Below are positions 1 through 11,640 of a stretch of 64,000 nucleotides of DNA, piece after piece; the first letter of the stretch is position 1, and every line of letters starts with the position of its first letter. The position numbers and the translations under genes were made by a program. The stretch covers positions 7,686,019 through 7,750,018 of the forward strand of contig JAYGXS010000005.1 of NCBI GenBank assembly GCA_036362985.1. The letters are read 5' to 3'. The DNA comes from Ligula intestinalis (Eukaryota; Platyhelminthes; Cestoda; Diphyllobothriidea; Diphyllobothriidae). The notes below the pieces were generated by a model that was given only the letters and a program-made list of their open reading frames with translations, searched no databases and was not told the origin of the DNA.

Positions 1-404
1 TCAACTTAAGCATGGATATATTTACAGAACATCCTAAACTATGAGACCAACCACCCTAGCTCTCATAAAAGGAGTACTGTCAACAGTCTGCATAATCGGG
101 TAAAAACTCCTTGTTCAGACAAACAAGGCTACCAGAGCAAAAGGAATGATCTGTTCGACTAATATTTTCAAAGCGGTTACCTTAGACAACTTATACGCCG
201 ATGCATGAAACAACAAGGATCAGAGATAAAGACCTCAGGCCGCTGCGATCAAACGCCCGATCCCTATACCTGGTGAAGCCTTCCTCAAATCAATATCATG
301 TCTAACAGCTTCAACAGACACCTTAGGAAGCACTAAATCCAGGTGGCTTATCAATAAACATCGACGTGATGCATAGGGTGAACTTTTAAGACAGGCAGGA
401 ATTT
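1..404. other. Unassigned stretch with a short PLE-like match
   Basis: On the minus strand about 280-380 encodes HLDLVLPKVSVEAVRHD. A related peptide (HLHLVLPQVAFNEFRH) is encoded at about 17,620-17,670 on the plus strand, so this is a dispersed repeat, possibly the N-terminal part of a Penelope-like element. Nothing else is recognised. Confidence 0.3.
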
Positions 405-720
405 GTCTGCAAAATCCCATGTGGGTGCTGTGATGCCATCTATTGTGGCCAGACTTACAAATCCGCTTCGGGGCACATGCGCGAAAACCAGTTAGCGGTA
501 AGAATACGAGACCACCTGTCCCAGGTCACCTTACATAGCCTGAACACCAGGCGCACCTTCGCGTGGGACAAAACTAGTTAAGTAGCTGTCTGCACTTTTA
601 CGAAAGGCCGCGATTTCTTCGAAACTATGTACTCGGACTCGTCACGTATCAAGAGGCACATGAACTTGGTGTCGTCATACCGAAGGCTCAAGCAGAAGTG
701 GGCGAAATACGAGGTAATCG
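405..720 (+). mobile_element. Penelope-like element fragment, GIY-YIG endonuclease end
   Basis: The plus strand reads a cysteine pair, then YCGQTYKSASG, MRENQLAVRIRDHLSQV and further on MYSDSSRIKRHMNLVSSYRR. This is the order seen in the C-terminal GIY-YIG endonuclease of Penelope-like retroelements: a Y-x-G-QT core, an R-x-x-x-HQLAVRR-like segment, and a final W/MYSD-S-I-RH-L block. The two halves are in different frames (the second part opens near 627), so the copy is broken. No reverse transcriptase is attached. The identification rests on remembered family motifs, not on a search. Confidence 0.6.
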
Positions 721-2240
721 GAGCGGAATCAAACACACGGCAACAGGGTACTGGCGCAAGCGTCACACCATGGCATCATCAAGTTCCTCACGAATCATCG
801 TTTTTATTTGTTCTTGGCACATTCACTTTTCTCTGCGTCTGAAGACAAACTGGGGCTCGAGTCTCGAAGTGCACACAATGCAGTTTTCTATCTCAATGAA
901 CGCCTTCGCCTTCAGCTTATGTGTCAAGTGTTATGCAAATGTTCAGAACCACGAGACAAGCATGATTTGATGACGTCACTGAAACACGAACTGCCTTGCC
1001 TTGATAACTACCTCCTCTTCTCCCCCGCACCATGTACCAGCGTCTAGCTCCTACTCTACCTACCTATCAGGTTTCAGCCTTCTAGGTCGAGATTTAATTG
1101 GACGGTTAATTTATCGTATTCATAAGCAATGATCGCATGCAGGGGTTGCGAAATTGCAATACGTCATTAAATCTTGCCAGTCTCGTGGTATTTGTTATGT
1201 TTAAATGTACAGAAATTTGCCAACATGGGCTGTCATTTGAATTCTTCACCTGCGCCCGGCCCATATGCGTTCTCCCGCAGAAATCACATTGATAAAAACT
1301 TTGGCGCATGGCTTTTGCTGTTGCAAAGCGAATCAGAAATATTACCTCATTCATTGGTTTCTCCTGTTCAAAAAACCTTACGTGAGAATGATATGGAGTT
1401 CACACTAGGCAATGCGATGTTCTAACAAAATAAAAAATAACTTTTTTATTCAGAAAAAGCAAACGCTTGTTCGTTGTAGAAGGTCTGCACGTTCTAGAAA
1501 CCAAAAATGCTTTTGGCAAACTAAATTTCAGATATTAATGAAGTTCGAAAGCACCCGCAATTGCGAGTATTCAACTACTGATTATTTGGACCGGATATTT
1601 GTCCTGTGAAATGCAGTAGTCCAGAAAGGAATGAATCCACATTTTATCGCTTAAAGAGAACACAGACGTTAATTCGCAGCTGTATGTTACTTGCTTTTTT
1701 TTGGCACGATATGTAAAAAGAATTAAAGTGACTGGTATTCGACTGATTTGACTTCAAATCACCAAATTGTTAAGTTATTATACTTGCTACTTACCCAAGT
1801 TAGTTACAGCGATGTGTCGTCTACTTTAGCATGCTTCAACAAACTGTCTCATTTGACCTACCTTCTTCCAATACAAATGAAAATACGGGTCCCAGGAAGA
1901 AAATAAAGTCAGAAGAATAATTGCCTCGGACGCACCAAAATCTTGAAGTTGCCTCAGGATGAACTTCATATTCGATGGAATAATCCACGAGTAGGTGAAG
2001 GGAACGCCCAGTGGTTTACAGATTTCGGTGTTCATAGCTGGGGCCATCCTGTAAGGGGTGGAGTCACCGGTCCGCTAACACCACAGACTGAAATTCTGTG
2101 TGGGGTTCCTGGGTAATCATCATAGAACGAGATCGGGTGCTCACGTTTAAAGTATGTTCCAGTAGCGTTTCCCCTTACATATAAGTTACAATAGAGGAGG
2201 AAGAAAACAACCATCTAGTCTTCCTTTATGTCTTTGTCTG
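721..2240. other. No recognised gene or repeat
   Basis: Only short open frames with no recognisable domain are present. The stretch 1,420-1,800 is AT-rich. I see no splice-bounded coding exon and no terminal repeats. Confidence 0.4.
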
Positions 2241-2249
2241 CCGCAAACA

Positions 2250-2530
2250 TTGTCTCGACCTAAGGACCAAAGTGTTAAGGGAAGCGAAAAGCAAGATGCG
2301 TGTGTTGAACTTCAACATAAAGCATCCAATCAGGTAGAAACGCTATGTTGTCGTATTGAGGCATATTGCAGGGAACCAGAAGACAAAGTTGAAGAATTGC
2401 AATTTCTTATGAATTTTGCAATTCTTCATGTACGAAGTAACCGTTTCTGCTGCCGCCCCTGATGATGGGTTGGAGAAGGAAGCCGAAACGTTAGCCGAAT
2501 AGGGTTCTTGTCCAAGCGCTCGCATTTACT
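2250..2530 (+). mobile_element. Penelope-like fragment with 3' tail
   Basis: The frame from 2,250 carries QVETLCCRIEAYCREPEDK and EELQFL, matching the segment just after the reverse transcriptase in the other Penelope-like copies here (compare RRVETHC at about 15,020 on the minus strand and CVEAHCRKPEDP at 14,790). It is followed at 2,459-2,505 by a tail with CTGATGA, a spacer and CCGAAACGTTAGCCGAATA, the signature seen after PLE endonuclease sequence elsewhere in the window. The endonuclease itself is missing, so the copy is internally deleted. Confidence 0.55.
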
Positions 2531-3869
2531 ACTACTTTCTATCCCTTCGAATCGCTTCTCTTTACCTAGTCGCATCTATTCTATTTATTGCGTGAGTGCT
2601 CTGACTTTAAAACACCCTCACAGATAGGCATTTCTTGCGGCACCTGGTTGGCGTGGTGCCCTTTTTTCAGCTAGGCATACTTTATTTTTCCTTTCGATAT
2701 GCCAGCAGTAATGTAGAAGAACAGAAATAAGTGTGGTACAAAAATGGTATAATTTACGCCCTAACCGGCCTTGCGATGATTCCAAAGACAGACATTCTCA
2801 AGCAGCCCATAAAGACGAAAAAAAGAAACTCCGCGGCAGTTGCATGGCTTCGCGATTGGGTTGTCAGCTGTTGAGTTACTCGAAATACTTGGTTTTCTGG
2901 TGCTCTTTGTTACAATGACGAGTTCGACGTCGCTAGTGTTATAACGATGAAATCTGACGTGTGTCACCGTCTAATTACGTCCGTTGGAATCCCCAAGGAA
3001 GAACATATTAAGAAGGGCATAATTCTGGAATCCACCCGGAGGAGGGTTTATTGTGTTCTAAACCCGGAGGAGCTACCTCTGGTGGCTGTTGCCACTGGTT
3101 GATCTCCAGCGCACTCTTTGTCCCGCCTCGGGGGCAAGCCCGGTATTGAGAGCGGACTAGCGTGTCCTCGCTGTCTGCGTGTGTTATGCAACTCTCCCTG
3201 TGTCAGGGGTGACAGTGTCTTATAAGAGAGTGTCAAGTGCCCATTTGTCTGAAGCTTGATTGGCGCATGGGGACAACTGCGACCAGTGGGGCGCGCGAGC
3301 AAGCGCGTGCATCCGTGTCCTCTCCAGAGGTTAAGGTCATCCCGCGTAGACAGTCATCGTCTGTATGCAGTCAGAGCTAACACACAAAAACACCTGGCTA
3401 GGCTCAACGCATCAGGAAAGCCTCCAAATGTTGCTAGTACTTGGTCAGGCTAATATCCTCATACTTTCAAGTTTAATTGGACTCTATAAACGTTCAATAT
3501 TACTCCTTAGAGGACTCATGCACATCCACGTGCACGTTAATTTAAAAAACTAATAGCCTTGGCGTTGAAAATCAAGGCTTTTTTCCAAAAAATTCCCGTT
3601 TTCCTCGTATGATGTTCTTTTATTCAAATAAGCAAGTAAATGGAAGCAAAATCCAAATTCAGGAAGAATTTCTTGTCCCTATCACAATTGTAGCAGGAGT
3701 CTGGCTTCACGGGAAGGTTTTTATTCACAGGCACACCAAAATGCAGCGAAGAACCCACACACTAACCTTTTCATGCTTTATTCCATCACTGGAGCTGAGG
3801 AATGAAATGCTATTTCTTTGCAAATGTAAATTATTAGAATAGATAGCTGATGTCCACTAGACAACTTGA
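2531..3869. other. No recognised gene
   Basis: A GC-rich patch at 3,030-3,400 gives open frames on both strands without a recognisable domain. It may be a repeat, but I find no second copy in the window. Confidence 0.35.
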
Positions 3870-3998
3870 AAGGCTTTATTAGTATCGACTCGATGATTCT
3901 TATCGACGAGGGGTTTGGAGAAAGAGCTAACTTTTCCAAGGGCCTACACGAACGGGTGCTTGCCTTAATGTAAGCAGTAACCATACGGCTAGCGAATC
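3870..3998. repeat. Dispersed repeat, partner at 5,395-5,530
   Basis: TTTTCCAAGGGCCTAC, an ACGGGTGCTTGC run and an ATACGGCTAGCG-type end occur here and again in direct orientation at 5,460-5,530. In contrast, the segment TCGATGATTCTTATCGAC at about 3,893 is inverted in the second place (GTCGATAAGAATCATCGA near 5,399). The second copy lies just upstream of the RTE coding region and may be that element's 5' untranslated region. Confidence 0.5.
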
Positions 3999-4190
3999 TA
4001 GTGCTGTGTTGTCAGAAGACGCTGACACAAGCCTTCGCACTTCCGTGGCCGACACCGACGAAAGTTAGCGGTAGCAGTTCGCCCCCAGCAACTAGCGGCA
4101 GCCACTAAATCAACACGCCGATCTCGCTTACTTGCGCAGACTGACACTGTCCGTAGTGGCCAATCGGCGCCCACCTCAGACAAGTATTGA
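3999..4190 (-). repeat. SINE-like repeat, copy 1
   Basis: Read on the minus strand this matches 63,815-64,000 read on the plus strand: a GGCTGCCGCTAGTTG block, GGTGTCGGCCACGGAAGT and GGCTTGTGTCAGCGTCTTCTGAC in the same order. The downstream half also matches the 3' flank of the RTE element at 9,035-9,120. In the 63.9-kb copy the block GTGGTTAAGAGACTGCCGC looks like the A-box region of a tRNA-Leu/Ser, suggesting a tRNA-derived SINE. The tRNA origin is inference. Confidence 0.55.
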
Positions 4191-4224
4191 TTTATCTACA
4201 CGTTTAAACTTCAAGCGTTTTGTA

Positions 4225-4330
4225 CAGCTTTCGTTTTCCCTGCAAATATTTGGTCTGATGAATAGTTCCTGAAAACTTATGCTTTCCAGAAACTGACTTT
4301 TAAAATTATCCATGGGAATATTTACAGTTT
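4225..4330 (+). repeat. Repeat arm, inverted partner at 4,985-5,080
   Basis: TTTGGTCTGATGA, GTTCCTGAAAACTTATG, GAAACTGACTTTTAAAATT and CATGGGAATATTTAC appear here on the plus strand and, inverted, at 4,985-5,080 and 63,655-63,770. A partial plus-strand copy lies at 9,335-9,400. The pair at 4.2 and 5.0 kb brackets about 650 bp and could be the terminal inverted repeats of an element. Confidence 0.5.
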
Positions 4331-4425
4331 ATTGCTGTTTGTTGCACATTTTCTCAGGGCCGCAGACGAGCGGAGGAACCTGTCTCGGAAGTTTGAACCT
4401 TGCCAAACAGCCGTTTCTTTTCTTA

Positions 4426-4985
4426 AATATCGAACAGTTCCAGTGCACCGCGCCACCTGATGTATTTTAAAGTCCCATTCGACACAAACAACAGTAGGAC
4501 AGGTAGCTGAGAAAAAACCAACTTATTTCGTGCATGGCGTCATAAACTCTCGCTTCTCAGAAATCAGACACTCCTAGTACTGACGAACTTGACGCCACGT
4601 GGCCTGCGTGTGGTCAGATTTAAGGCGTTTCTCAGTGTGTATTTTAAGCGCACTCGATATGCATTCACCCGGGTCACATTTAGGAGTTCAAAAGTAAAAT
4701 TCCGACGTACAGGACAGGAGAGAATTTGTGCGCTCAAAAAATGTCACCACTGCTGACGCGACAGACAGGTTGGTTGACTTAAAATTGTAGAAACGTGCTT
4801 TGGACTTAATGGGTAGCTCATTTAAATGCAGCGCCTAGCTTGAGCTAAAGTAAAAAGTTCGCTCACACAAGAACACTCTTTGCACACACAAAGACACACC
4901 CTTCCATTGTTCACATCTAGGCTGTTTAAATCAATCAGAGTGACCAGAAATAGCATAACCCCCTAAACCTGACAACAAGAACTTT
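4426..4985 (+). repeat. Unnamed ~560-bp repeat, copy 1
   Basis: Shares a long imperfect match (my estimate roughly 75-80%) with 9,916-10,518 in the same orientation: AAATATCGAAC, GTATTTTAAAGTCC, GGTAGCTGAGAAAAAA, CTGCGTGTGGTCAGAT and TCAGTGTGACCAGA-type blocks occur in order. The two copies lie either side of the RTE element. No coding capacity is visible. Confidence 0.65.
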
Positions 4986-5080
4986 CTAAGTTCTGCAAAT
5001 ATTCCCATGTTAACTTTGAAAAGTCGATTCAGTAAACTTATGTTTTCAGCAACTCCTCATGAATATGGGTGAACGCGCCA
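4985..5080 (-). repeat. Repeat arm, inverted partner of 4,225-4,330
   Basis: Reverse complement carries CATGGGAATATTTGCAGAA, GTTGCTGAAAACATAAG and CATGAGGAG-type sequence, matching the 4.2-kb arm and the 63.7-kb copy. Confidence 0.5.
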
Positions 5081-5429
5081 AAAGCCTGCTACCTTCACCA
5101 CAGAAAAGAAAGAAGTGTTCATAATACTGCCTTACTTAGGTGATGCAACAAGCAAGCTGGTCAAACGACGCCTAAGCACCGCAATCGCAATCGGTTTCCC
5201 CACGCCGAACTAACGGGTGTTCACCGACTCCAATGGAAGGCCACATCCACGTGCATTTACTTTTTCACCCGCTCCTCTGGAGCAGGATACATTGGCCGAA
5301 CAACGAGGCGTCTGGAAAAGAGTTAACGTGAGCACATACCGGCCTGGTTAATTTAAGGTGAAAATAGATCGATCTCGAGGTTTATTCTTGCACATATTGT
5401 CGATAAGAATCATCGAGTCAACACGAAAG

Positions 5430-8400
5430 ATGCCTTTCAGGTGGTCGACCAGACACCAGCTAATTTTTCCAAGGGCCTACGCCAACGGGTGCTTGCAACA
5501 GCCGAACCTGTGGCTATACGACTAGCGGGTTACCCGGGAAAGGAGGGTTACCCGATAGCCAAGCTGCAGGCTACATGGCGAGTCCACGGGTGGCGGATAG
5601 TGGCGCGGCCTTCAGTGAAGGTTAGCTGTGAAATAAGCAGGCTCCCGGGTCTGGCGAACAAGCAGTCGCGGACGCGGCAGCGACAGTGTTACCAGGGCGC
5701 GGTGGGCTGAGGTCTGTCGCACCAACTGCCTTATAAAATGCCGCAAGGCCCAATGACGACACTGTGACATAGCGAGCGTGAACCGCCATTAAATAGGTTT
5801 GCTTGCCAACAACACCACTGCCTTGTGGTTAGGTTCTTGAGCCAAAGTGCTAGAGGAGACAACCCCGAACAGAGAATCCGAGCGCCCGTTGGGGACGCGC
5901 CTGTATTCAAAATTCCCAAGAAACCTCATGATGTCGACTTATTTACGACGACCAATGCTACGGTGTCCGCGGGAACCGACGCGCTCCGCAACCCTTGTCC
6001 GGTAGTGCGGGCGAATAATATGCAATCTGGACTGCTAAACAAAAAAATGACTCTTGGTATTGGATGCTGGAATGTGCGAACATTTCTGGAACCTGGTACT
6101 CAAAGTCTGACAGCGCACAGTCTCCATAAATATCACGTGAATGTTTGTTGCCTTTCAGAAGTCCGACTCCCCGATTGTGGTGCCCGAGAAATCGAAATCC
6201 CGGGGGTCGATTCCCATCTCACCTTGTATCACAGTGGTCCGAGTGACTCATCTGGTAGACACGGTGTGGCTATTGCCCTCTCGGAACAAGCCAACCGTGC
6301 ACTACTGGCATGGAAACCAGTCAACGACCGAATGGTCTATGTTCGACTAAAAGGCCATTTTACGAACATCTCGGTCGTATCTGTGTATGCACCTATGTCG
6401 GCGGCTGAACAGCAAGAGTAAGACAATTTCTACTCGCAGCTGCAGGAGCTAGCCGAACGACTCCCTCGCGGACATCTGCTAATTGTTGCCGGGGACTAGA
6501 ATGGCCGGACTGGGCCCGGTGACCCGACAAACAGCCACCTTCTTGCTCGTTTTGGGCTTGGCTCTCGAACGGACCATGGTGAGAGGATGCTGCAGTTTGC
6601 CGAACAGAACCGACTGTTTGTTACCAACACATGCTTTCAGCATCGTCACAAACATCTACTGACTTGGTATTCGAACGGTGACCGTACCGCCAGTCAGATC
6701 GATTACGTTCTAGTTGGTTCAAGGTTTTGCAGTTTAGTCCACGATAGAAAGTCGATGCGAGGTGCCAAAACTGGTGACGTCCATGGGTCTGACCATGCTC
6801 TCGTTCGCACGCGCCTGAAGGTTCACCTATCATCTGCTCCCAAACTGCCACCTGCGAGACTCCTTGATGTCGCAATGCTCCAGCAAACCAACACTACCGA
6901 GGCTCTAAGCACAGAAATATGGTCCCGTCTTACGACCCAGGCTGAAAACGAGGGCAGTAGCAAGTGGCCATCACTGAAGACATCCATCTATGGTGTAGCT
7001 GAGAAAATTCTCGGATTCACTCAGCGGCGCCGCAGTGACTGGATCAGTGGAAGAACCCTGCAGCTATCGGCCGAGACGACTCGAGCCAGGTCCCAAAGTG
7101 ATGCCTCCTTCCGCCAACTTCAAAAGCTGACAGCAAAGTCGGCTAGAGATGTCCGGCAGAAGTACTGGTCCGAAAAGGCGACTTCTGTGGAGCAGGCCTC
7201 AAAAGTTGGTGACACTCGAAAACTGTACCAAATCATCCGCCAGGTTAGTGGTAAGCCCCCGACACTCTGTGATTCTGTTCGCGATGTGAATATAGGTTTT
7301 ATTGCTGACAACTCGGCCAAGGTCGATCGCTGGCGTGAACACTTCGAGCACCTCCTCAACGTTGACGAATAAACCATCACACTCTCCCTCTCCTCCACAG
7401 CGGAGTTTCAAACGTCTCCTGCCTGCGCAGTGTCGCGTGACCTCCCTTCCGAAGACGAAGTTACCGATGCAATGCAGACGCTATGCAACAACAAGACTTG
7501 CGGAAAGGACAGTATTCCTGCAGAAATCTACAAGTCCTGTGCCGACACCCTGGCTCCTCGGCTCCATGCGGTGATTGTACATGCGTGGCAAGAAGAGGCC
7601 GTTCCCGATGACTGGGGTTTAGGCATCCTCGTACCTGTCCACAAGAAGGGATATAAAACAAGATTCGAGAGCTACCGTGGCATAAGTCTTATCGATGTTG
7701 CTGCAACGATCTTCGCTGTTGTTCTTTTCGGGCGCTTCGAGTCCGTTACTCCAGGACACGACCCAACAAATTCAGATTCCGAGCTGGGTGTGGATGTGCG
7801 GATCAAATATTCACACTGAGGCGCACTCTAGAATTCCGCCATAGCTACCAGCAACCGACGGCTGTTTGCTTTGTTGACTTTGCCGCCGCATTCGATTCCA
7901 TCCATTGTGAGTCCCTGTGGCGATTAATCGAACTGGATGGAGTGCCGACCAAACTCATTGCCATGATAAAGGTCTACTATTGGTCTACCACCGCACGAGT
8001 CCTGGTCCACAACAATCTTTCTCAGTCGTTTGATATTAGGTCTGGTGTCCGTCAGGGCTGCGTCCTTTCGCCCATTCTGTTTAACTACGTCATTGACTGG
8101 ATTCTCGGCAAAGCGCTACATAAAGAGGACGGTGTTGAACTTGCACCCGGACGCCGACTAACTGATCTTGACTATGCCGATGATATTGCGCTGTTAGCCT
8201 CAAGCCTCGCTGGTCTACAGTCAGTAGTGTCGCGGTTAAATGAGATCACTATATCGGTAGGCATGTCCATAAATTCCGGAAAGACGAAGTTGTTCTCGAG
8301 CTGCATCCCTGAACAGGAAAAGATACTCCTGGGGATTAATGGCCGTCGACTTGAAGAAGTAGACAGCTTTAAATACCTCGGGGCGAGGCTGCTACCGAAT

Positions 8401-9030
8401 GGGCAGAGCAAAGACGACATTGTCTCCCGTATCGATGCTGTTCGCTGGGTTTTCTCAATCCTTCGAAAGTGCCTATGGATCCGACGTGACATCTCCATCG
8501 CAACGAACATTCGTGTATACCGTGCATCCATCCGGTCAGTCCTCCTCTATGGATGTGAATGCTGGGCTGTGCGCGCTGAAGATGAGCAAAGACTGAAGGT
8601 CTTTGACCACCGGTGCCTGAGGACGATCCTGCGAGTTAAGTATAGCGACTTCATCTCTAATGAGACAGTCCGCATCCGTTGCGATCGTATCACGAGGATA
8701 TCTCAGGCCATTCAAGAAAGGCGAATGAGGGTGTTTGGACACGTTCTCCGTCGTCCGCCCCACGAGCTTACCTATGTTGCCCTCGACCCAACACCGCAGC
8801 CCACCTGGAAACGTCGAAGAGGAGGGCAACTGAAGAGTTGGCTCGACACCGTCCGTCAAGGCATGAAATCAGTTCTTGGACCTTCTATCTTAGGCCTCCG
8901 TCGCTGGAGAAGGGACTGGGTGGAGCTTTCGAGGTCCGCTGCCGCCAATCGCCACGCATGGAGAGGTACCGTTCGTGACATCATTGAGGCCGGCTGGATC
9001 AGGCATGATCACAGCCGTAACAAGTAAAAG
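5430..9030 (+). mobile_element. RTE-type non-LTR retrotransposon, decayed
   Basis: One endonuclease-reverse transcriptase reading frame spans about 5,825-9,027 with an untranslated leader of uncertain length upstream. There is no separate ORF1, which fits the RTE clade (BovB/SR2-like). A candidate start ATG lies at 6,047, just before the GCWNVRTF endonuclease motif. Left and right ends are not sharply defined: the leader overlaps a repeat also seen at 3.9 kb, and the 3' flank from 9,035 matches the SINE-like family. Direct copies of an unrelated repeat lie on both sides (4.4 and 9.9 kb). Confidence 0.85.
5825..9027 (+). pseudogene. RTE endonuclease-reverse transcriptase (broken)
   Basis: The N-terminal APE-type endonuclease begins with GIGCWNVRTF near 6,055 and ends with GSDHALVRTRLK near 6,785-6,820. 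The central reverse transcriptase has FVDFAAAFDS (about 7,870), SGVRQGCVLSPILFN (about 8,040) and the catalytic YADD box at 8,173-8,184. A C-terminal region with RMRVFGHVLRRPP follows. The protein would nick target DNA and copy its own RNA at the nick. It is disabled by in-frame stops at 6,419, 6,497 (inside the GD-x-NGR endonuclease motif) and 7,370, and by a frameshift near 7,770-7,785 that moves the reverse transcriptase into another frame. Catalytic residues of the polymerase are still readable, so decay seems moderate. Confidence 0.85.
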
Positions 9031-9034
9031 TAAG

Positions 9035-9290
9035 TGAGAAGACGCTGACACAAGCCTCTTACTTCCGTGGCCGACTTCGACGCCAGGTGGTGATATAATT
9101 TCGCCCCCACCTCTTCGTGACAGTCGTTCGCTTCGTGCAAATAACAGCAATTATCACTCCGTTTACCTGACCCCCGATTAATGCCCACAACCTGACCCAA
9201 TTTCCTTCTGTATCCCTCCAACAGCACAAGGTCCTCTTCACGCCATTCTCGCCATACGAGCTTTGTGAAAACGATGGGTTGAATTTATTG
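9035..9290 (-). repeat. SINE-like repeat or RTE 3' end, copy 2
   Basis: On the minus strand the order GGGGGCGAA, GTCGGCCACGGAAGT, GGCTTGTGTCAGCGTCTTCT matches the SINE-like copies at 4.0 and 63.9 kb. It starts only a few bases after the RTE stop codon. Either this family shares its tail with the RTE or a SINE inserted at the element's end. Confidence 0.45.
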
Positions 9291-9404
9291 TACACTGACT
9301 AACCCTCTCCAACTGTACAATTTCCTTATCCCTGCAATCTTGAGAAGAGTTGAAGAGTTGCTGAAAACAAATGTTTGCCAAATCGACTTTTCAAGCAAGA
9401 ACTT

Positions 9405-10925
9405 TGCTTTTATTTTATTGGTGAAATGCATGTTCTACTTTTCGAAATCTTTTGTTTTTCCTAAAAGACAGCCTTCTATTTTTTAACCTCTAATCCCTGG
9501 CGGTTTAAAGATTTGAGATCACCTGTCTCAAGTCGTCGACACATACCGCGGATTGTTTTTGTCGGACAATAAAAGCATACCTACCTTGCGCTTATTGTCA
9601 TTGAAGTAGCAAAGCAGACATTTCATATTATTTTCTTTGAAAATAGATGTTACGTTTTTCTAAAAGTCTTAATGTTTCATCCTGTCAGAGATTACAATAT
9701 TGAATAATACACATTTTATGCAGGACGATGAGGATAAAACTATCTTAAAACTTCAAATTCCAGATATCATTCACGGTTTCTTAAAGTTTTTTTCGCCAAA
9801 ATAAGTTTGAAGTAAGGCATGCAACATGTGGGCAGCACAAATATATAGATTGACTTTTTTGCAAAGTTCGCAGATTTCGGATCATGCCAAATTTCAAAGG
9901 GACAGAGGGCACTTAAAGCTGCATAAATATCGAACATTTACAATTCACTGGGCCACCTAGTGTATTTTAAAGTCCATTCGACATAAACAAGGGCATGAAA
10001 AGGTAGCTGAGAAAAAATTCAAATTATTTCGTGCACGACGCAATTCAGGCGTCATGAACTCTCACTTTTCTCATAAATGAGGCAGTTCTCGTATTGACGA
10101 GTTTGATGCCACATAAAGCATTCGCCATATACCCTGCGTGTGGTCAGATATAAGGTTTCTCTCTGGGTGCGTGTGTATTTAATGCACGCTCGAGGGGCAT
10201 TCATCCGCGTCACCTTTAAGAGTTCACAAGTAAACTTCCGACAGGACAGAATCGTGCACTGAAGTGCTGAAAAAAGGTCGTCACAGCTGACGCTACAGCA
10301 GGTTTGGTTGAGTGTTGAAGCGTGCTTCTGACCGAAGGCACTTGGGGGGGGGGTCAGCTCATTCAAATGCAGCGCCAAAAAGTCAGCTCACAAAAAGGCA
10401 CGCTTTGCAGGCACGAAGACACACCCTACACTGTCCCCTTCCTAGTCGACATTTAGCTTGTTTGAAACAATCAGTGTGACCAGATTAGGATTACCCTCAA
10501 ACCTCACAACAGTAACTTCACTTTTATTCTATTGGTGCGATGCATGTTGTACTTTTAGAAACATTTTTGTTGCCACTAGTAGACAGTTTTTTTAGTTTCT
10601 AACCCCTAGCGCCATAAAAATTTAGGATAACCTGTGAGGCTATCTAAACATACCGCAGATTCTTTTTGTCTGAGAGTAAAAGGACACACACGGCATTTAT
10701 TAATGTGGTCATTGAAGTTACAAGGCAGACATTAAATAGAATTTTCTTTTAAATCTGATGTCACATTTTTTAAAGTAGGTGGCTTTTTTCCTGAAACAGA
10801 GCTTTCATCATTGAACAATGCTCATTTTATGCAGGACCATGGTGACGAAACTAGTTTTGAAACTTTAACAGAATAATTTTCATTTAAGGCACATACAAGG
10901 AGAAACATGCAAGTATGAAGAGCAA
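9405..10925 (+). repeat. Imperfect tandem repeat, ~1.1-kb period
   Basis: Blocks at 9,405-9,850 recur in order at 10,516-10,925: CTTTTATT-TATTGGTG, GCATGTT-TACTTTT, ACATACCGC-GATT-TTTTTGTC, CATTTTATGCAGGAC and CAT-CAAG. Between them 9,916-10,518 repeats 4,426-4,985. So a unit of about 1.1 kb is present once fully and once partially in tandem, with a related part upstream of the RTE. No protein is encoded. A G-run lies at about 10,345. Confidence 0.65.
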
Positions 10926-11279
10926 TGAATTTTTTTGGCAAATTTGGTCTTTTTCGGCTCAAATATGTGTACATACTTTGCGATCAGACCTAGAAATCAT
11001 GAGCAAAGTTTGAAGTTATGAATACATTGTACTCGCCGTAGTTATGTACCCAAAAGAATCAATAAGAATTGGGATTAAAGTTTTGTTATACACAATTTCG
11101 AAATCATGAACAGATGGTCATCAAGTTGGAAACGTCACTCACTGAACAATGCAATGTGAACGCGAATGTATTGACTTAATCCTGCCTCCTTGCAGACAGT
11201 CACTATAGATAACCCTAAATTGTTGATGACATCAATTCACCGTCTAATTAATCAAAAAAGGCTACTAGGTATATACTCA
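10926..11279. other. No recognised feature
   Basis: AT-rich sequence without an open frame or a repeat partner that I can see. Confidence 0.4.
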
Positions 11280-11640
11280 TAAGAGCTCATAATTATTAGC
11301 TTTTCAAAAACTGAAAGATACCCTTTCTTTTAGTATAAAATGTAAAAAACGGCAGAATTTCTACCAAAAGAGTACAAGAAAAATTTTTTGTTTATGTTTT
11401 ACCTAAAATATACTTGAATGCATAAGAGCAGTCGATTTCGCCAATAAAATTTATACTATTTAAGTAGCCACTTTACGCAGTACATACGTATTGTTGGCGG
11501 TTAGCAAGAAGCTTGCTAAAAAGCCGGCATCCTATCGTGGCTGTAATGACTTCAGAATAGACTACACTATCATCAGTATTACAACCTTAATCAATGCCGC
11601 TTAGCGAAAGAGTATCAATCTTTCGCATATGTCGGCATGT
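11280..11640 (+). repeat. Dispersed AT-rich repeat, partner at 62,640-62,985
   Basis: The same ordered blocks occur in both places: CCTTTCTTT-AGTA, GAGTACAAGAAA, ATACTAT-TAAGTAGCCA, AAAAAGCCGG and ATCAGTATT. Identity looks about 65-70%. There is no coding capacity. It may be an old non-autonomous element. Confidence 0.55.

Noticed and set aside
9009..9295. Minus-strand ORFs after the RTE stop
   Set aside because: They translate the SINE-like repeat; the similar peptide at 4.0-4.2 kb (GLCQRLLT) reflects shared repeat DNA, not a protein.
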